Shown here one piece after another: positions 31,892 to 44,000 of a stretch of DNA of 64,000 nt. The notes beneath the pieces were generated by a model. It ran no database searches, was not told the DNA's origin, and was given only the letters and a program-made list of their open reading frames with translations. Position numbers and translations under genes: made by a program. How positions within the stretch are numbered: the stretch's first letter is position 1; every line of letters starts with the position of its first letter. The stretch comes from [Phialemoniopsis] sp. UDSM-2020. Taxonomy: Eukaryota; Ascomycota; Sordariomycetes; Thyridiales; Thyridiaceae. The DNA lies in NCBI GenBank assembly GCA_018873225.1, contig JAEILZ010000004.1, positions 2,542,001-2,606,000 of the forward strand, read 5' to 3'.

Positions 31892-33187
31892 CTAGCCCCG
31901 GAAGCGAATAGCGACACGCTTCTTCTTCCCGCTAATAGCGGCGATGTTGATGCTAGCACCCTGGCCAGGCGTGCACGAAGTGCCCGCGGCAAGGGACATG
32001 ACCGTTGACCACGTGCCACTGGCGCACTGTTGGTAGGCAGAGCCAAGGCAGAGCCAAGTGCCCTCCGGGCTGCAAGCTGACCCGGCAGCCTGGGCACCAG
32101 ACACGCCGGAGTTCGAGCCGGAGCCAGAGCCCGATCCACTACCAGTCGTGGGAGCGGGCTTTGGCGCGGCGGCCGAAGTGACAGAGCCGGAGTTGTTGCC
32201 AGAGCCACTGCCAGAGCCACTGCCGGAACCGGAGCCGGAACCACTGCCAGAGCCGGAGCCAGTGCCGTTGCCCGAGCCACCAGTCGTGGGCGGGTTCTGA
32301 GCAGCAGCAGTTGTCGTAGGGGCAGCAGGGGCCTGGGCAGCACCAGTGTCAGAAGGTGCGACAGTGATGAAAACACCGCCGGGAACACCTGTCTTGGTGG
32401 GCTGAGAGCCGCCAGCAGCGGGAGTGCTCGTGGGGGCAGAGCCGCTGCCAGAACCACTGCCGGAGCCGGAGCCGGAGCCGGAGCCACCAGCAGCAGCCTG
32501 GCAGTTTCCGGTAGGCTTGGCGAATGCAGAGGTGGCACCATTGAGACGCTCAACATTCTGGCCGGGGTTGGGAAACTCAACATCCTTGCTGTCCGGAGTT
32601 CCGCAGCCATTGCCGATGTTGGCGACGAACATGTCGGGCAACTGCTCGAAGCCAGACTTGCTACCACCAGTGCCAGTGAGTGATACAGGAGCACAGTTCA
32701 TGTACATCTCACGGTTGCCAATCTTGTTGAACCACGTCCAAGCCAGAACAACATCGCCCGTGGGGATGTCGGTGGGGATGGTGAAGTTGTAGGTATCGGG
32801 AGCAAGGGCGCCGGCATTATCGCCCATGTTACCAGTCTGGCCCTTGGCAGGGCATCCACCCTCGATGGAGTGGATGACCTTCCAGACGCTGTTCTTGGTA
32901 GGCTGCTTGTCGTAGGTAATAGATACTTGGCAAGAACCGCCACCGTGGACTGCCTGACCGGTGAACCTCAGGGGTTGGGATGAGCCCAAGGCCATCGAGT
33001 TTGAAGAACCTCCCGCGACCAGCTGCTGACCGCCTTGCAACTGGCAAGGGAAGTCGACACCGGTTGCATCGAGAGGTCCGTTGTGGAGAGCGGGTTGGGC
33101 AAATGGTTGAGGAGTGTTCATCAACATGTGGGCGTTTGCCATGGTGGCAAGGCCGCAGGCGGCCAACGAGGTCTTTGAGAAAAACAT
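31892..33187 (-). CDS. AA11-family lytic polysaccharide monooxygenase with C-terminal X278-like module
   Basis: A single exon of 431 residues. AA11 LPMOs are secreted copper enzymes that cleave crystalline chitin oxidatively. Residues 1-19 are a signal peptide ending ANA, so the mature protein begins with His20, as the copper histidine brace requires. The second histidine is His81 in TGQAVHGGGSCQVS and the axial tyrosine is Tyr162 in WTWFNKIGNREMYMNCAP, the most diagnostic AA11 segment. The catalytic domain ends near residue 235. Two Gly-Ser repeat linkers follow (about 238-255 and 315-365), separated by a Pro/Thr-rich part. The last 60 residues form a small Cys-rich module (CSPEGTWLCLGSAYQQCASG, then GTSCTPG) like the X278 module of Aspergillus AA11. 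The frame is open upstream to 33487 but has no ATG there, so the start at 33187 with its signal peptide is secure. It may serve cell-wall remodelling or chitin use. Confidence 0.93.
   Translation of the reverse strand: MFFSKTSLAACGLATMANAHMLMNTPQPFAQPALHNGPLDATGVDFPCQLQGGQQLVAGGSSNSMALGSSQPLRFTGQAVHGGGSCQVSITYDKQPTKNSVWKVIHSIEGGCPAKGQTGNMGDNAGALAPDTYNFTIPTDIPTGDVVLAWTWFNKIGNREMYMNCAPVSLTGTGGSKSGFEQLPDMFVANIGNGCGTPDSKDVEFPNPGQNVERLNGATSAFAKPTGNCQAAAGGSGSGSGSGSGSGSGSAPTSTPAAGGSQPTKTGVPGGVFITVAPSDTGAAQAPAAPTTTAAAQNPPTTGGSGNGTGSGSGSGSGSGSGSGSGSGSGNNSGSVTSAAAPKPAPTTGSGSGSGSGSNSGVSGAQAAGSACSPEGTWLCLGSAYQQCASGTWSTVMSLAAGTSCTPGQGASINIAAISGKKKRVAIRFRG
32150..32300 (-). repeat. Gly-Ser-encoding minisatellite in the LPMO linker
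   Basis: Imperfect 6-bp repeats encode (Gly-Ser)n. A second, shorter block lies at about 32440-32500. Such tracts are prone to slippage, so linker length may vary between strains. Confidence 0.8.
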
Positions 33188-33522
33188 TTTGAATGAAGGC
33201 GTGATATTTCTCGTTCCAGACGGGAGAATATCAGAAGGTCGATCGTACAGATGATTCTGTTGTGTGGTGGATAGGCTATGCAATTGTTTGCGTTTCGCGA
33301 GGAGTCGTTTGAATACAGGAGCTCGAAAGAGTGTATGAGCAACTGAAAGCAGAGTCTCTGACTTTATCGTGAAGGAAGGTAATGCACCAGGCGGGTTCGT
33401 GAAAGAACAGGTGAAAGGTCTAGCCTTCTCAAGGAATGAAGAACGCGGCTCGTAGAGTCGTTGAAAGGACAGCAGCTGCTGAAGCAAGAGATGGACTCGA
33501 GTAGGACGGGGCTTCCAGCCAG

Positions 33523-33528
33523 CTTATA
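33523..33528 (-). promoter_or_regulatory. TATA box of the LPMO gene
   Basis: On the minus strand the sequence reads CATATAAGC, about 335 bp before the LPMO ATG. It predicts a leader of about 300 nt. Confidence 0.45.
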
Positions 33529-36303
33529 TGTTCACGATCTCCAGAACAGAAAAATGAGCGAGTCCCAAAGGGGATAGTCGAAAGGAAGATCGAGCGAAAG
33601 GATGGGATGGAAAAAGTGCTTGAAAAGAACGTAGTACAACGACTGATTGGACCGGAGAGGTTAGGGAGAGGAGGCAACCATCACCGAGAATGCACTTGGG
33701 AGTCCACTCAGATATCTAGCTGAGCGCCGGCCAGGGTGTGTCCGGCGCGGACGTCGAAGGACGGAGCCAGTAGTGCTCAGCCATCATGATCTCCCTTCAG
33801 ATGTCTGAAGCATTGTGGATCGACTGGAGTCCTCCTAGGGGATGGACCCGCGCGGGCCCATATTCACATGGGTGATGCTGGGCGAGTCGGTTGCAGACGA
33901 TGATAGGCTCACTTGAGCCAGTCTGGCGTGTTTCGAACTGGCACGGAAGAATTGAAACATTTTTTTGAGTGGACAGGGCGAGATCTGCCTGTGTGGGTAG
34001 TGCCGTGGTGGTGGTGAAGACGACGCCGTCACTCCACATTCCACAAGATTCGCCGCACGACCCCTGAGCCCTGACTAGGATCGTTTGGGGCGGCGGGGAA
34101 TATCAACGTTACCACGCAATGCAAAGGAGGTGCGGACGCATGCAAGGAACAAGCATGCAGTCCGGAGAAAGAAAAACTTCACTTATTACACTCCTTTGGC
34201 TCATAGCTCCGCAAGTCAACAGTCGTCTGACGTGAAAGGGCCGATGCGAACATGATGGGACGAAATGGCGTCGTCCGTAGCTCTGGATAGCCATGCCGTG
34301 ACTCGTGAGCCCTTTGTTGACAGGATCAACAGTGCAACTTGAGCCGGGATGTCAGTCAGATCCTGTGGTGAGACGAAGATCTGTGTGCATCTAGATTGAT
34401 GATGGGCGGCGACGGTGTGTGATTTGCTCGTGGCCAGAACGGCACGGGTGCCTCGCATCCAGCGAAGTGCCAAGCTTCTAGTCAGGGGCGTTTCTGCTGA
34501 TGGTGTAAGGCGACAGACCGGTGGTTCAGATAGAAGCAAGGTGAGAAAACCAGACATGTCGTTCGTCGGCTCTCGTTCAGCTGACGTTGCTTGGTGTCGA
34601 TGGAGGTCTCCAATCAGGCCTCTCAGAAGCCTTGGGAACGGAACTCGCTAATGCTGGTCGCGGCCACTCAGCTCGCGTTCCCGGGTAGGATGTGCGACCT
34701 AATGACGGCGATGGACTGCCGAGTGGCCTAGAGCGCGGTGAGCTACCCCTGCTTCTGTGGGCGGTGGGGTTTTTACTGCAGGGGTTGGAGGAGAGAGAGC
34801 CGGTTTTTGCGCTGTGGCTGGACGATGGCAAGGGCCGGAGCTTAGTGCTCGCTTGGGGTTTCAGGGGTCGACGTCAGGGGCTGTCTCGGGGCGGGGCCGT
34901 GCCGTTAAGCACCACTAAAATTCTGAAAATCCTTTTGACCAGCGCCGACATTCCTTAGGGAGGCATCCAGAGACCACCGCCACCACTAGAAAGCGTGCGG
35001 TGCTGGACACGTCGATACGGTGAGACGCGCGCGCAACAAGAAGGAATACGATAGGTAAGCCTGATATATCACGATAGATCCATTATGCTCGCTTGCACTT
35101 CCATCGGCCACTTGCGTCGCCACCAAACGGCAGAGAAAGGAGATCATACTTCCTGGCGATGCCCCTGTACTCCAGCATCACGGTCGGCATAACACATAGT
35201 TAGCTTTTTCCACATTCGGAATCCCCCGCCAAAGGCTCGACCGCATGTTGATCTGCTTCGATCGTAGCCTAACTGAGTCGTATCTCCTGGCTCCTACATA
35301 GACTACCTGCATGTGAATGACACTGCGGCTCGGAATACCACAGAACGAAGGCTTTATTCTTCACACCGATGCAGGCACTACTGGCTAGGACGGAACAGGA
35401 AGTCAGGGCAAAGACAGCCCTTGCACCACGGGCCACCCAGGAGCGGCGAATAACCTAGGACAAGGATACGCGATCCGACCCTCCAAGGACCGAGTGGCCA
35501 CGAGGAGCCTTCCATACGACCTTCTTAGGGTTGATACTGGAATGGTGAAACATGGCCTAGTTTCAAGACCTCGCCCCACTAAAAAAATCCCCTTGCGTAA
35601 AGCAGAGCCCTTTGGACCTCATCTCATCCAGCTCCCTGATGCGTAGGCACTCGTGTGTTTGTGATCATTGGTGTGCTGACTCGAGGAACCGTCTGATGTT
35701 GCTCAATTCTTGACCAGCACCACGCTATCGGGTTCACTTGTTTCTTGGTGATCTTGTTGTGCGCCTAATCCGAGGCTCTGGGTGGCTGTCTGGGCGCGAC
35801 CAACAGCAACGTGGCACCTGTCAGCTGTGCTTCTCGTGTGACGATGCCGCCGCCCTTTTCTGCGGCCGCGCCTGAAGCTTCAATCAGATTGCAACAGCTG
35901 CCTTCGCGAGTCTCACCGCTATCAGCTCCTCAAACGTGGAAATTCGACCCAGGAACATGCGATCCCGTGTATGGCTTTGCGTGTTCGCCAACAGAGGTTT
36001 GAGGGTATGGCTTGAGGCCTGCCGTACTCAAACCAGCACCCATCGCGGAAAAGTTTGCGCCAAATTTACCCCCAAAGACAACAGAAATAGAAGCTTTCCA
36101 TGTGAATATGCATGAAATCCAGAAATGAGCAGTGACGACTGAATGCGCGAAGTGTGTGGCGCAGTGGTTGCATCCGGACCATGGCCCATTTCAATGTACT
36201 ATTCCGTAGTTGAGACCCATGATCGACTTCCAGGTTCAAGGTTTCTCTCAGCGGTGGCAACAAACACTTTAGCCTTCATTCCTTGCGACAAAGCTGCCGA
36301 GCT

Positions 36304-36335
36304 CTATGCATGCCGTGGGCTATGCATGCCGTGGG
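36304..36335 (+). repeat. Perfect 16-bp tandem duplication
   Basis: CTATGCATGCCGTGGG at 36304-36319 is repeated exactly at 36320-36335. The unit contains the palindrome ATGCAT. It lies outside any gene I can call. Confidence 0.9.
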
Positions 36336-36851
36336 TCTCGTAAGGAAGGCCTCGGATGTCGCAAAGCAGATCAACGCCACACATTGTTCGGTACAGGACA
36401 AGCGAGTTTGGACAAAGGAATTGTCACTCCCTGAGGATTGCCAAGTAAGAATACCCTTATCCTAGAGGAATCAGACGGAATCATGGCTTGTTTGGAACCT
36501 GTATGCGCATATCCAGGGTCTCATAACTTAACCGTTGTTTCTTGGAATTAGAAATTGCATGTAGTTCACGATGGCGTAGTGCACGGTGGGAAACAGTGTG
36601 TTTGTCAATGGACGCACTCGAGAATCTACAAAGCCCACATCGTCTATCACGACAGTCCATCATGTAACGATGCAGCTCCGCTGGCATCTACTTGGCTCGG
36701 ACGGCCAAGCCTACCCCGTAATCAAACACCAAATGGTTAGAAAAAGGTCTTGCGAACCTGGACCCTGTATGTATCCCGACTACAACTAATCTCTCGGCAC
36801 GATTGTGCAGGGTACTCCATGTCTGGGCCTCGGTCAGGCTTGTGCTCCCTC

Positions 36852-37560
36852 TTAAGAGACGACAACAGCCGGGTCATCAGGATCGCATCCTGCGGGCGGT
36901 AAGAAACTTCAGCTCGTTTCGACATGAAGGACCTTGGGAAGGTTTGGCCTACCTTCAAAGACATAGCCCTCCCTGGTCCAATGCTGCATCTTCTCTCGCC
37001 GAAACTCTTCGAAATCCCATTCTCTGTTCTCTAGACAAGCTGGGTCTCTGATGACATAGACCCCGGCAATGACTTCCTCATTGCTTTCCTCGTTGCCTTC
37101 GCCTTTATCGTTACCTACCTTGCTCAGGAGTCGAACCTTGACTTGGCGTCGTTCGTACTCGCTGCCTTCAAAATAGTCCAGCTTAGCCATGTTTGCCGCC
37201 GTCAGTCCTGTCACAACAGTCCCACGAACGGCATGCTCCGGATCCTCTATGACACCTGGGTAGTCGGCATGGCGGACACGCCGTCGACAGTATCCATGAA
37301 GTATCGCGGGCCGAAAGGTGTAGGCCTCGGTTATTGCTGGTGGAGGTTTCCCAGAAAGGAAGCAGACTGTGTAAAACACCTCTGGGGCCATCTGCTGGCT
37401 AGTCAATATCAAATTGCGCCGGTCAGTCATAGACGCACTCGACATACCAGAGTTCCTGCTTCAAGGTCAGTATTATTACCACTACATTGGCAATCTTTGT
37501 CGAATTCGGCTCACCATAGAAGAAGGCTGTGTGGGAGTTCGTGTCTGCTTCGGCAGACAT
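36852..37560 (-). CDS. AIG2-like gamma-glutamylcyclotransferase
   Basis: Preferred model, four exons: 37560-37515, 37455-37448 (8 nt), 37391-36953, 36889-36852; 176 residues. The family folds as a small beta-barrel and releases 5-oxoproline from gamma-glutamyl amines or dipeptides. The diagnostic N-terminal motif FFYGTLMAPEVFYTV is assembled across three exons: exon 1 gives FFY and the first base of Gly, the 8-nt exon gives Gly-Thr-Leu, exon 3 begins at Met19. The catalytic acid is Glu93 in KLDYFEGSEYERRQV; EWDFEEFRREKMQHW is the usual C-terminal helix. The 3' end is ambiguous: reading through the last 63-bp intron gives a stop at 36909 and the tail GRPNLPKVLHVETS, while splicing gives GCDPDDPAVVVS; I favour the spliced form because of its CCGCAG acceptor. 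Substrate cannot be inferred. Confidence 0.85.
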
Positions 37561-38030
37561 GTTGAAACAGGTCCGTTCTCCGGAGAGGTTGAACCTATTC
37601 ACGCAGTGATTCTTATGCTAGCTGAATGAGTGTTGTTATGAAGCCAACCAGGTCCCCTGCACACACGCCCGATTCGAAGGCGTTGGCAGTTGGGTGTTCT
37701 GCTAAATGGGCTAAGGCAAATGCGTCAATGAATGGCCGCAGCGGATGCGAGTGAACATGAAGTCTCATAAAAGGATTGAATCATGGATACAATCGGATCT
37801 GTTATCTTTGAGTCGAGGTTCAATTCCACAGATAACCTCCTGCACTTAGTCACCGATAATCGGGGCGGCCGCCACCACCAACCTAAGCTGGCGATCAGCC
37901 AACCCGCAACGCTTAGACCACGATAACTTTGTCCGGTCAACGATGGCTCTGTCACATTTTTATCCAGCTCTGCAATTAGGAACTAATATCGCTCATCCAG
38001 ACAGCCCTTCATTATTTGTGCAGCCTGATT
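37561..38030. other. Intergenic: cyclotransferase promoter / DUF3176 3' end
   Basis: 470 bp between two minus-strand genes. No coding frame or repeat recognised. Confidence 0.5.
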
Positions 38031-39806
38031 TCAGTACTCTAATTTGGTTTTCATAGCTTTCGCCAGCTCCCGCAACTCCTCCGGGCCCCCGACATCCGAC
38101 GTTAGTAGTGCATCCGGAGATCTGATATAATGATATAACAGCGCCATAGAATGCGACTTCCATAGAGGTACTCCATTCTCGTTCCTGCTCCTCACGATCG
38201 TGCCAAGCAGCAAGATGCCTCCAGCCACTTCGATGAGGAGCGGCACAACCATATAGAGCCACTCGATCCGAATGTAGACAACTGCCCGGGCAGCTAAGCC
38301 TGTAACCTCAAAGCTCTGACGCCCCTGACGAAGTTGCTTCGTCATGCTGTCCGCCATGCGATTCATGACCTCTGTTGTGTTCTTGTTCACAAGCGCTGTG
38401 GAAATGCCGAGACTGTAATCGACAGACTTTTCTCCGACGATCATCTGGCCGGAAAACGTCGATGACATGAAGAAGCTTGCCAGACCACCTAACTCCGCCG
38501 CGTTCAGCGTCGTGCTAGGCGCCTGTATCGGTGAATAGATAAATGTGGTTCTATTCGTGCGAGATCCGATACCAAGGTCGAATGGCTCTGTGTGGTTGAT
38601 GTAAAAGTTTGTGCCACTCGAGGACACTTTGGAGTATCTGTAGCCTGAGAGGGACACTGTACATTCTTCTACCTCCTCTTGGACAATTCCTCCTCTCCCC
38701 GAGGTAGTAAATGTGCTAGGTGCCTTCCAAATCGCTATTCGCGCGATGTCTGGGCCCAGAGTCGGTGGAAGATTACTTGAGTTTCCCCCGCCAAGGGCGA
38801 TGGAGGCATTGACTATGACAGTGGTCTGGTACATCGTGGGTACGAGCCTGGTGGCCAGCTGAACACCACCAGGCGTAGTCATGCTGCAACGTGTTTCCCC
38901 GTTTGAAGGAGTCGTTGTGCATCGTTTGCCCACCAGCGTTTCGACAGTGACATTTGCGCATTTGCTGGCAAAGCCGAGGGTGGTATAGGACTCAGGCCAC
39001 GTACAGTTCGAGCTACAGGTGAACGTCTCAGGCACATCGATTTGATATAAGCCAGCAAAGACAGATCCTATCATGCCTGTATCGATCGAGGTGTCTGGTA
39101 GAGCACAATTATCAGCTGTGTGTACAGTAAATAGGGTTTCTCATGCAACATTACCGACGATATCCCACCAGTGCCTCAGCTGATCACCCTGCAGGGCACC
39201 ATTGTCGTAGATATGTGCTATGCTAAACGACGCGGTTTTGTCGACTACTTGAATGCTGGACGTCTCAAACGTCACAACCTGCTGTGCGAAAGTGTCGACT
39301 GTCAAAGCAAGCACGGTGAGTGCGGCCCCGATCGTCCCAATACCCCATGGTACAGAGAATATCAACTTGATTGAACCCAAAGAGCCACGGCTTGCATCAT
39401 CATATGTGTTCATGTGGTCCAGAGGGCGAGGTTTGTGCTTGAAATAAACCCATTTTTCCTGTCCAATACATGCCGACACTGCGAGAAAAAGACTCGCTTT
39501 TGCAGCAGTGACAAAGAGGGCGATCGTGGCATTTAACCCAATGAAAAAAGTCCAGCGGGTGGAAGGCTGGTCTTCCAACTTGAGCAAGATCACGACCACG
39601 GCGATCATGAACCCGAAGCTGGCAATGGTAGCTGCGATCTCCACTGCCCACCAGTCAAATGAAAGCTGCCGCCTTGGTCGGGTCTGTGGTAATGGCGCCG
39701 CTGCGACATAGTACGAAGAATCATACGCGCTTGACTTCTGCTCGAGCCGCTGATCTGACTGGTAACCACCAGGCTCCACGATTGTCGTGTTTGCCGCGTT
39801 CATCAT
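38031..39806 (-). CDS. DUF3176-family fungal membrane protein
   Basis: Two exons, 39806-39155 and 39115-38031, give 578 residues; the 39-bp intron is unusually short. Function of the family is unknown. A short cytoplasmic N-terminus precedes three predicted membrane helices at about 50-75 (WAVEIAATIASFGFMIAVVV), 85-112 (FFIGLNATIALFVTAAKASL) and 140-170 (SVPWGIGTIGAALTVLALTV). The region VYFKHKPRPLDHMNTYDDAS, then RGSLGS, between helices 2 and 3 is the conserved DUF3176 hallmark. A large, probably extracytoplasmic domain of about 320 residues follows, with Cys and N-glycosylation sequons, then a fourth helix at about 495-522 (LYMVVPLLIEVAGGILLLGT) and a cytoplasmic tail of about 55 residues beginning SRNENGVPLWKSHSMALL. 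Start is the first ATG of a tandem pair (39806 or 39803). Divergent from the DUF3433 gene. Confidence 0.88.
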
Positions 39807-41045
39807 GAGCAAAGGCTGCAGGCAGATGACAATCTCTGAATCTGCAGCTTTGGTCGTGACGAAATACGCCTATATTGGCGAATGCAAACGTGCTCAAGCG
39901 AGGACGCTCTCATCCCTAAAGGCCAGGACCTCGTCCTCCAGTAGCAATACTTTTCAATCCAATGGAGGAAGCCGTATCTTGAGGAGAACAGCATGGCGAC
40001 TTGAGTATGGCCCAAGTCTTCATTTTGAGCAATTCGGCGAAGGGTCTGTCCGCATCTCTGGGGCCCAAGATTTTTGACAGGCCTTTCGGTACCTTTGCAT
40101 GATAATCTCATGCCGGGCAGCCCTGTCTCCTGCAACAGGGTGGAGTCTGGGCTGAAGCTGTGTTCGCAATTATTGGGTGCTACGTAAATCGGCATCAATG
40201 GATGCATCACTTGGTGTGAGGCTGTGCTCTCCACAGAGGACGGGTTTAACCGTAAAGTAAGGTCATTTAACCATTAGTGTCTGCTTTCCCAAGCCCAAGA
40301 GGTACTCTACAGGTGTTCTTAGTTACATGTTTAGCGTCAACGTCAACCAGCTGGTAAGGTTAATTCCACTCCAAATACAACCTGGGTTCATTGATATGGA
40401 GACTGCCTGCAAGAATCATCATACATACCTCACTCCGTACAAGCGCCTTGAAGTCACACTCCATCTGCGACTTTTGGACTTCATATAAATAAGGGTATTA
40501 ATATGAATAAGCAGGCCCACGGCTGTTAACTTCTTCAATTAAACTCTCAGGACGATATTCCTAATCCAGCGAATCAGTGATCGAGGGTTTTGGAGGAGGG
40601 CGCTTAATACAGTGGGACCAGGGCTGTCATCACGACGCTGATTGCTCGCATAGGCGCTCAATCTTCAGCCGCTGTCCTATGAAACAGAGTTGGCCTGGTT
40701 AGTGACCTCGTTGTATGCAAGATACTATCTCTGGCCGATCTTAGATCGTCGCAGATGTGGTTGTTGGTTCCAAGTCTTGACCGGGAATGGTCTGAGCACA
40801 GTCAAACGTTGAATATATAATGTCTGCGAAGAAGCGCTTCGCCCACGGGGCCCCCTCTCCCGTAGATCTCTATGGCTCGTCTATCGTGTAAAGAGTAGGG
40901 AGTTGGCATTGTCACAAGAATTTTAGGAGGTCAGGACTTGCGGAGCTCCATGATAGACATTCAGTCAACGGGTTATTGATACACAAGTCACCATATTTGG
41001 CCCGGATTGGCCTCGAAACGGGAATTAATCGACTTCAGACCTGCC
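39807..41045. promoter_or_regulatory. Shared divergent promoter region DUF3176 / DUF3433
   Basis: 1.24 kb between divergently transcribed genes for membrane proteins. It holds TATAAATA at 40484-40491 and TATATAA at 40814-40820 on the plus strand. No coding content recognised. Confidence 0.5.
40814..40820 (+). promoter_or_regulatory. TATA-like element of the DUF3433 gene
   Basis: TATATAA about 225 bp before the ATG at 41046. A second candidate, TATAAATA at 40484, is farther away. Confidence 0.35.
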
Positions 41046-44000
41046 ATGACTACCGACGGTCTTTCGAGCCATGCCTCAGGTCAGAAATCGGATGCCAAAG
41101 AATGGCTTGTGGCGCAGGATGTTGAGTTACAGGAGGGAAAGGGTTCTTCAACTAAAGGTTTCGACATGATCCAGGGCAGTGGTAAGTGAAGTTATTGAAT
41201 CACACAATCGTTGGCTAATTTCTCCAGGAAACATAAACAGTTGGAGGCCGTTCACGATGAAACCGCTTGCACTTTCTGCCTTTGGTGTAACATCATTGGT
41301 TATTGCAGCATTGTTAGAAGTTTTTGCCCAGAAAAGCTCGAAGCAAGGTGGACTTGCACTCTCGGCGACTGATTCGAACATGTCTACGATTGTTACCTTC
41401 AACTATCTATTCCTACCCACGATTATTGCCGTGCTTTATAGCTTGGCTTGGGCGTGGATTGATTCAGATGTACGGCGTATGCAGCCTTGGTTAGAACTGT
41501 CCCGACCTGGCGGCGCTTCTGGCGAGTCGTCATTACTGCTCGACTACCCGTTCGAGTTTCTAGCTTTCGTACCTTTCAAAGCATGGAGAAGAAGGTAGGC
41601 ACTCTCCTCTCATCCTATTGACAGATGGCAACTTACCCCTTATGTCCAGGCACTGGCCAGTTTTCCTCACTGGGACTGCGATGATGCTCATTTTCTGGCT
41701 AATAACACCGCTTCAGAGTGCAATATTTGGCTTGCAGTCTGTCAAAGTCTCACATGAGATCCCGATGAGCCGCGATGTTGGCCTCCTTCCCCTCCAAGAC
41801 CAAGTCGACCGCCTGGATGTCTCGATGCTGAACCTCGCCTATGCCACCACCTGGCTTGGGCAATCCCGCCCAGTCTTCACCTCGCCTGACTCCTCACTGG
41901 TTCCATTCACAGTTGTAGACGATTCTGCTTCTCCAGAAGGGGATTATCGTCTCAGGGGCGAAACAATCGAGTACACGACAGACCTGCATTGCTGGCCAGC
42001 CCAGTGGCACCTGGATCCCATTCAGAATCGCACCTTTGTGGTAGACAACGGACGTGGATGCCAGGTCAATATCTCAGCGGGATTGTCTAGTCGAAGGGAT
42101 GGTGAGCCAACGGTCCTTTTGTATGTTGGTTATCATCAAGCCGACCGATCCGACTGGTTCCTGCGTTCACCCCAATGTGGCCCTGCAGCCTCGAACCAGT
42201 TTCTTGCTATCTGGGCAAAAGCAGAGACATTGCGAAATGCAACGCTCATCTTCTGTGAGACATCTTATGCAAAGCAGAATGTCTCAGTGACAGTGGATGG
42301 GCAGGCACGACAGCCACTGGACGGATCACTGTCTCCTCGCAGCGATGTGCAAGCGCTGAGCGATGATGAGTTCAATCGTACAGCTTACGAATTCCTCATC
42401 GGCACTGGTGTGCCGTCCAGCAGTATTCCAAAAGAATATGCAGAGCTTATCTATCTCGACCAGACGGTTCGGCTCGACAATGATCACATCGCTTTCCCCT
42501 TCACGAACATGGTTGGCTTCGCTGTTGGACGGTACAACGGATCCGTCGACGACTTTCACGATGCTGACACACTTGGCAATGCTTTCCGTGCTGCACACAA
42601 AACGGTGTTTTCCGTGGCCATATCCCAGCTCATGTCCCCCACGACACCATTAATGAACTTTTTTGGCACTCGTGAGTCGGATCTCTATGGCATCGTTATC
42701 AGCCGACCGATATCGCTAGTAGTCGAGATATTGCTCCTCATAGTCGCCATCATCACAGGGCTTCTCATGTTCTTTTGTCACAAACTCGAAAGTCACCTGA
42801 GCTGTGACCCTGCAAGTCTAGGATCATTGATCGAAATATTGAGGTCTAGTGAGCGGCTTGTGGGAGAGTTTACGAACATGGACAGCCTTAGCGACAAGGA
42901 TCTGGCCGAACAAACAGCTCGAAACAGATACCATTTAACAAAAGCTACCCTCGATCGCTCGCAAGGCCCTTTCAACTCTCAATTGCTCAGACTTGGTCAA
43001 CAACGCGAAGCAGAATCAGACTCAAAGACGTCACCCCAATTTGCTGTCGAAGACTTTAAACCTGTCCGCCCGAAAGAATTGAGACCTAGCACTGGCTTCG
43101 TTCTCATTATCATCTTGATGTCGGCCACGGCCTTTCTTGTGTACCTCAAATGTCAAGAAATGGCTCATGGTGGTAAGTTAAATTAACTCTCTCGATGACT
43201 GTCGATGCTGAACATGATAGGTTTATATCGACCGACGGACAACTTCGAGGTATTGCAGATTCTCGAGAACTACATCCCCACCATCTTCGCCACATTCTTG
43301 GAGCCTTTTCTTATTGTGATCAACCGGCTCTTTTGCCTACTCGAGCCATTTCACCTACTGAAGCAAGGCTGTACCTCATCATACAGGACACTGGACACCG
43401 CATACGAATCGCTCCCTCCTCAGCTCAATGTTCTGAAAGCTCTCAAATCTAGGTCTCTACTCCTTGCGGCAGTTTGCAGTCTGTCTCTGTTGGCAAATGT
43501 GCTTGCTGTTGGCATGGGTGCGATATTCAACGAGGTGTCTGTCCGAGTCGGATACCCTGCAACCGCGCAGCTCTTAAGGGAGCCAACACTCAGCAGAAGC
43601 ACAATTGTACCACCCACGTTCGCAACTGTCTATTACGAGGAGTTCTATGTTCTCCTTGCCAACTCGACTGCGGGAACCAAGCTTCCAATATGGACTGATT
43701 CTAAATTCGCGTATCTGCCATACAACTATTCGGAGCTCACAGACGAAGACGCACCCGTGCAGTTCCACACTCTGACCCGAGGTTTTGGTTTTGACCCAAA
43801 ATGCTCACCTCTCTCACTGTCACCAAGCGATGCAGTCTCCGCGAATTATTCACAGTATTACCGCGGCTGGAGCGAAATGAAGAACCTCGTGGTAACTCTC
43901 AGAAACGAGAGTGGCACAGACGTGGTTTGCAGCCTCAATCCCACAGTGACCGGTGACAACTACGTGGAAGGGCCAGCGTCTTTAGAGCTGTATGGACAGT

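Larger units (their letters stand above)
33188..36851. other. Gene-poor 3.7 kb stretch upstream of the LPMO
   Basis: No frame on either strand resembles a known family. The first 350 bp hold the LPMO leader and promoter. A 16-bp tandem duplication occurs at 36304-36335. The rest shows no feature I can name. Confidence 0.5.

Noticed and set aside
31888..32694. Ala/Leu/Pro-rich minus-strand frame and Glu-Pro repeat plus-strand frame over the LPMO linker
   Set aside because: Both are other-frame readings of the Gly-Ser repeats.
33188..33487. N-terminal extension of the LPMO
   Set aside because: The frame is open but contains no ATG before 33187, and the signal peptide with the required mature N-terminal His starts there.
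41046..43172. Reading DUF3433 as two separate genes
   Set aside because: A canonical intron (GTAAGT at 43173, acceptor ATAG at 43220) joins the two long frames in phase, and the combined length fits the family.
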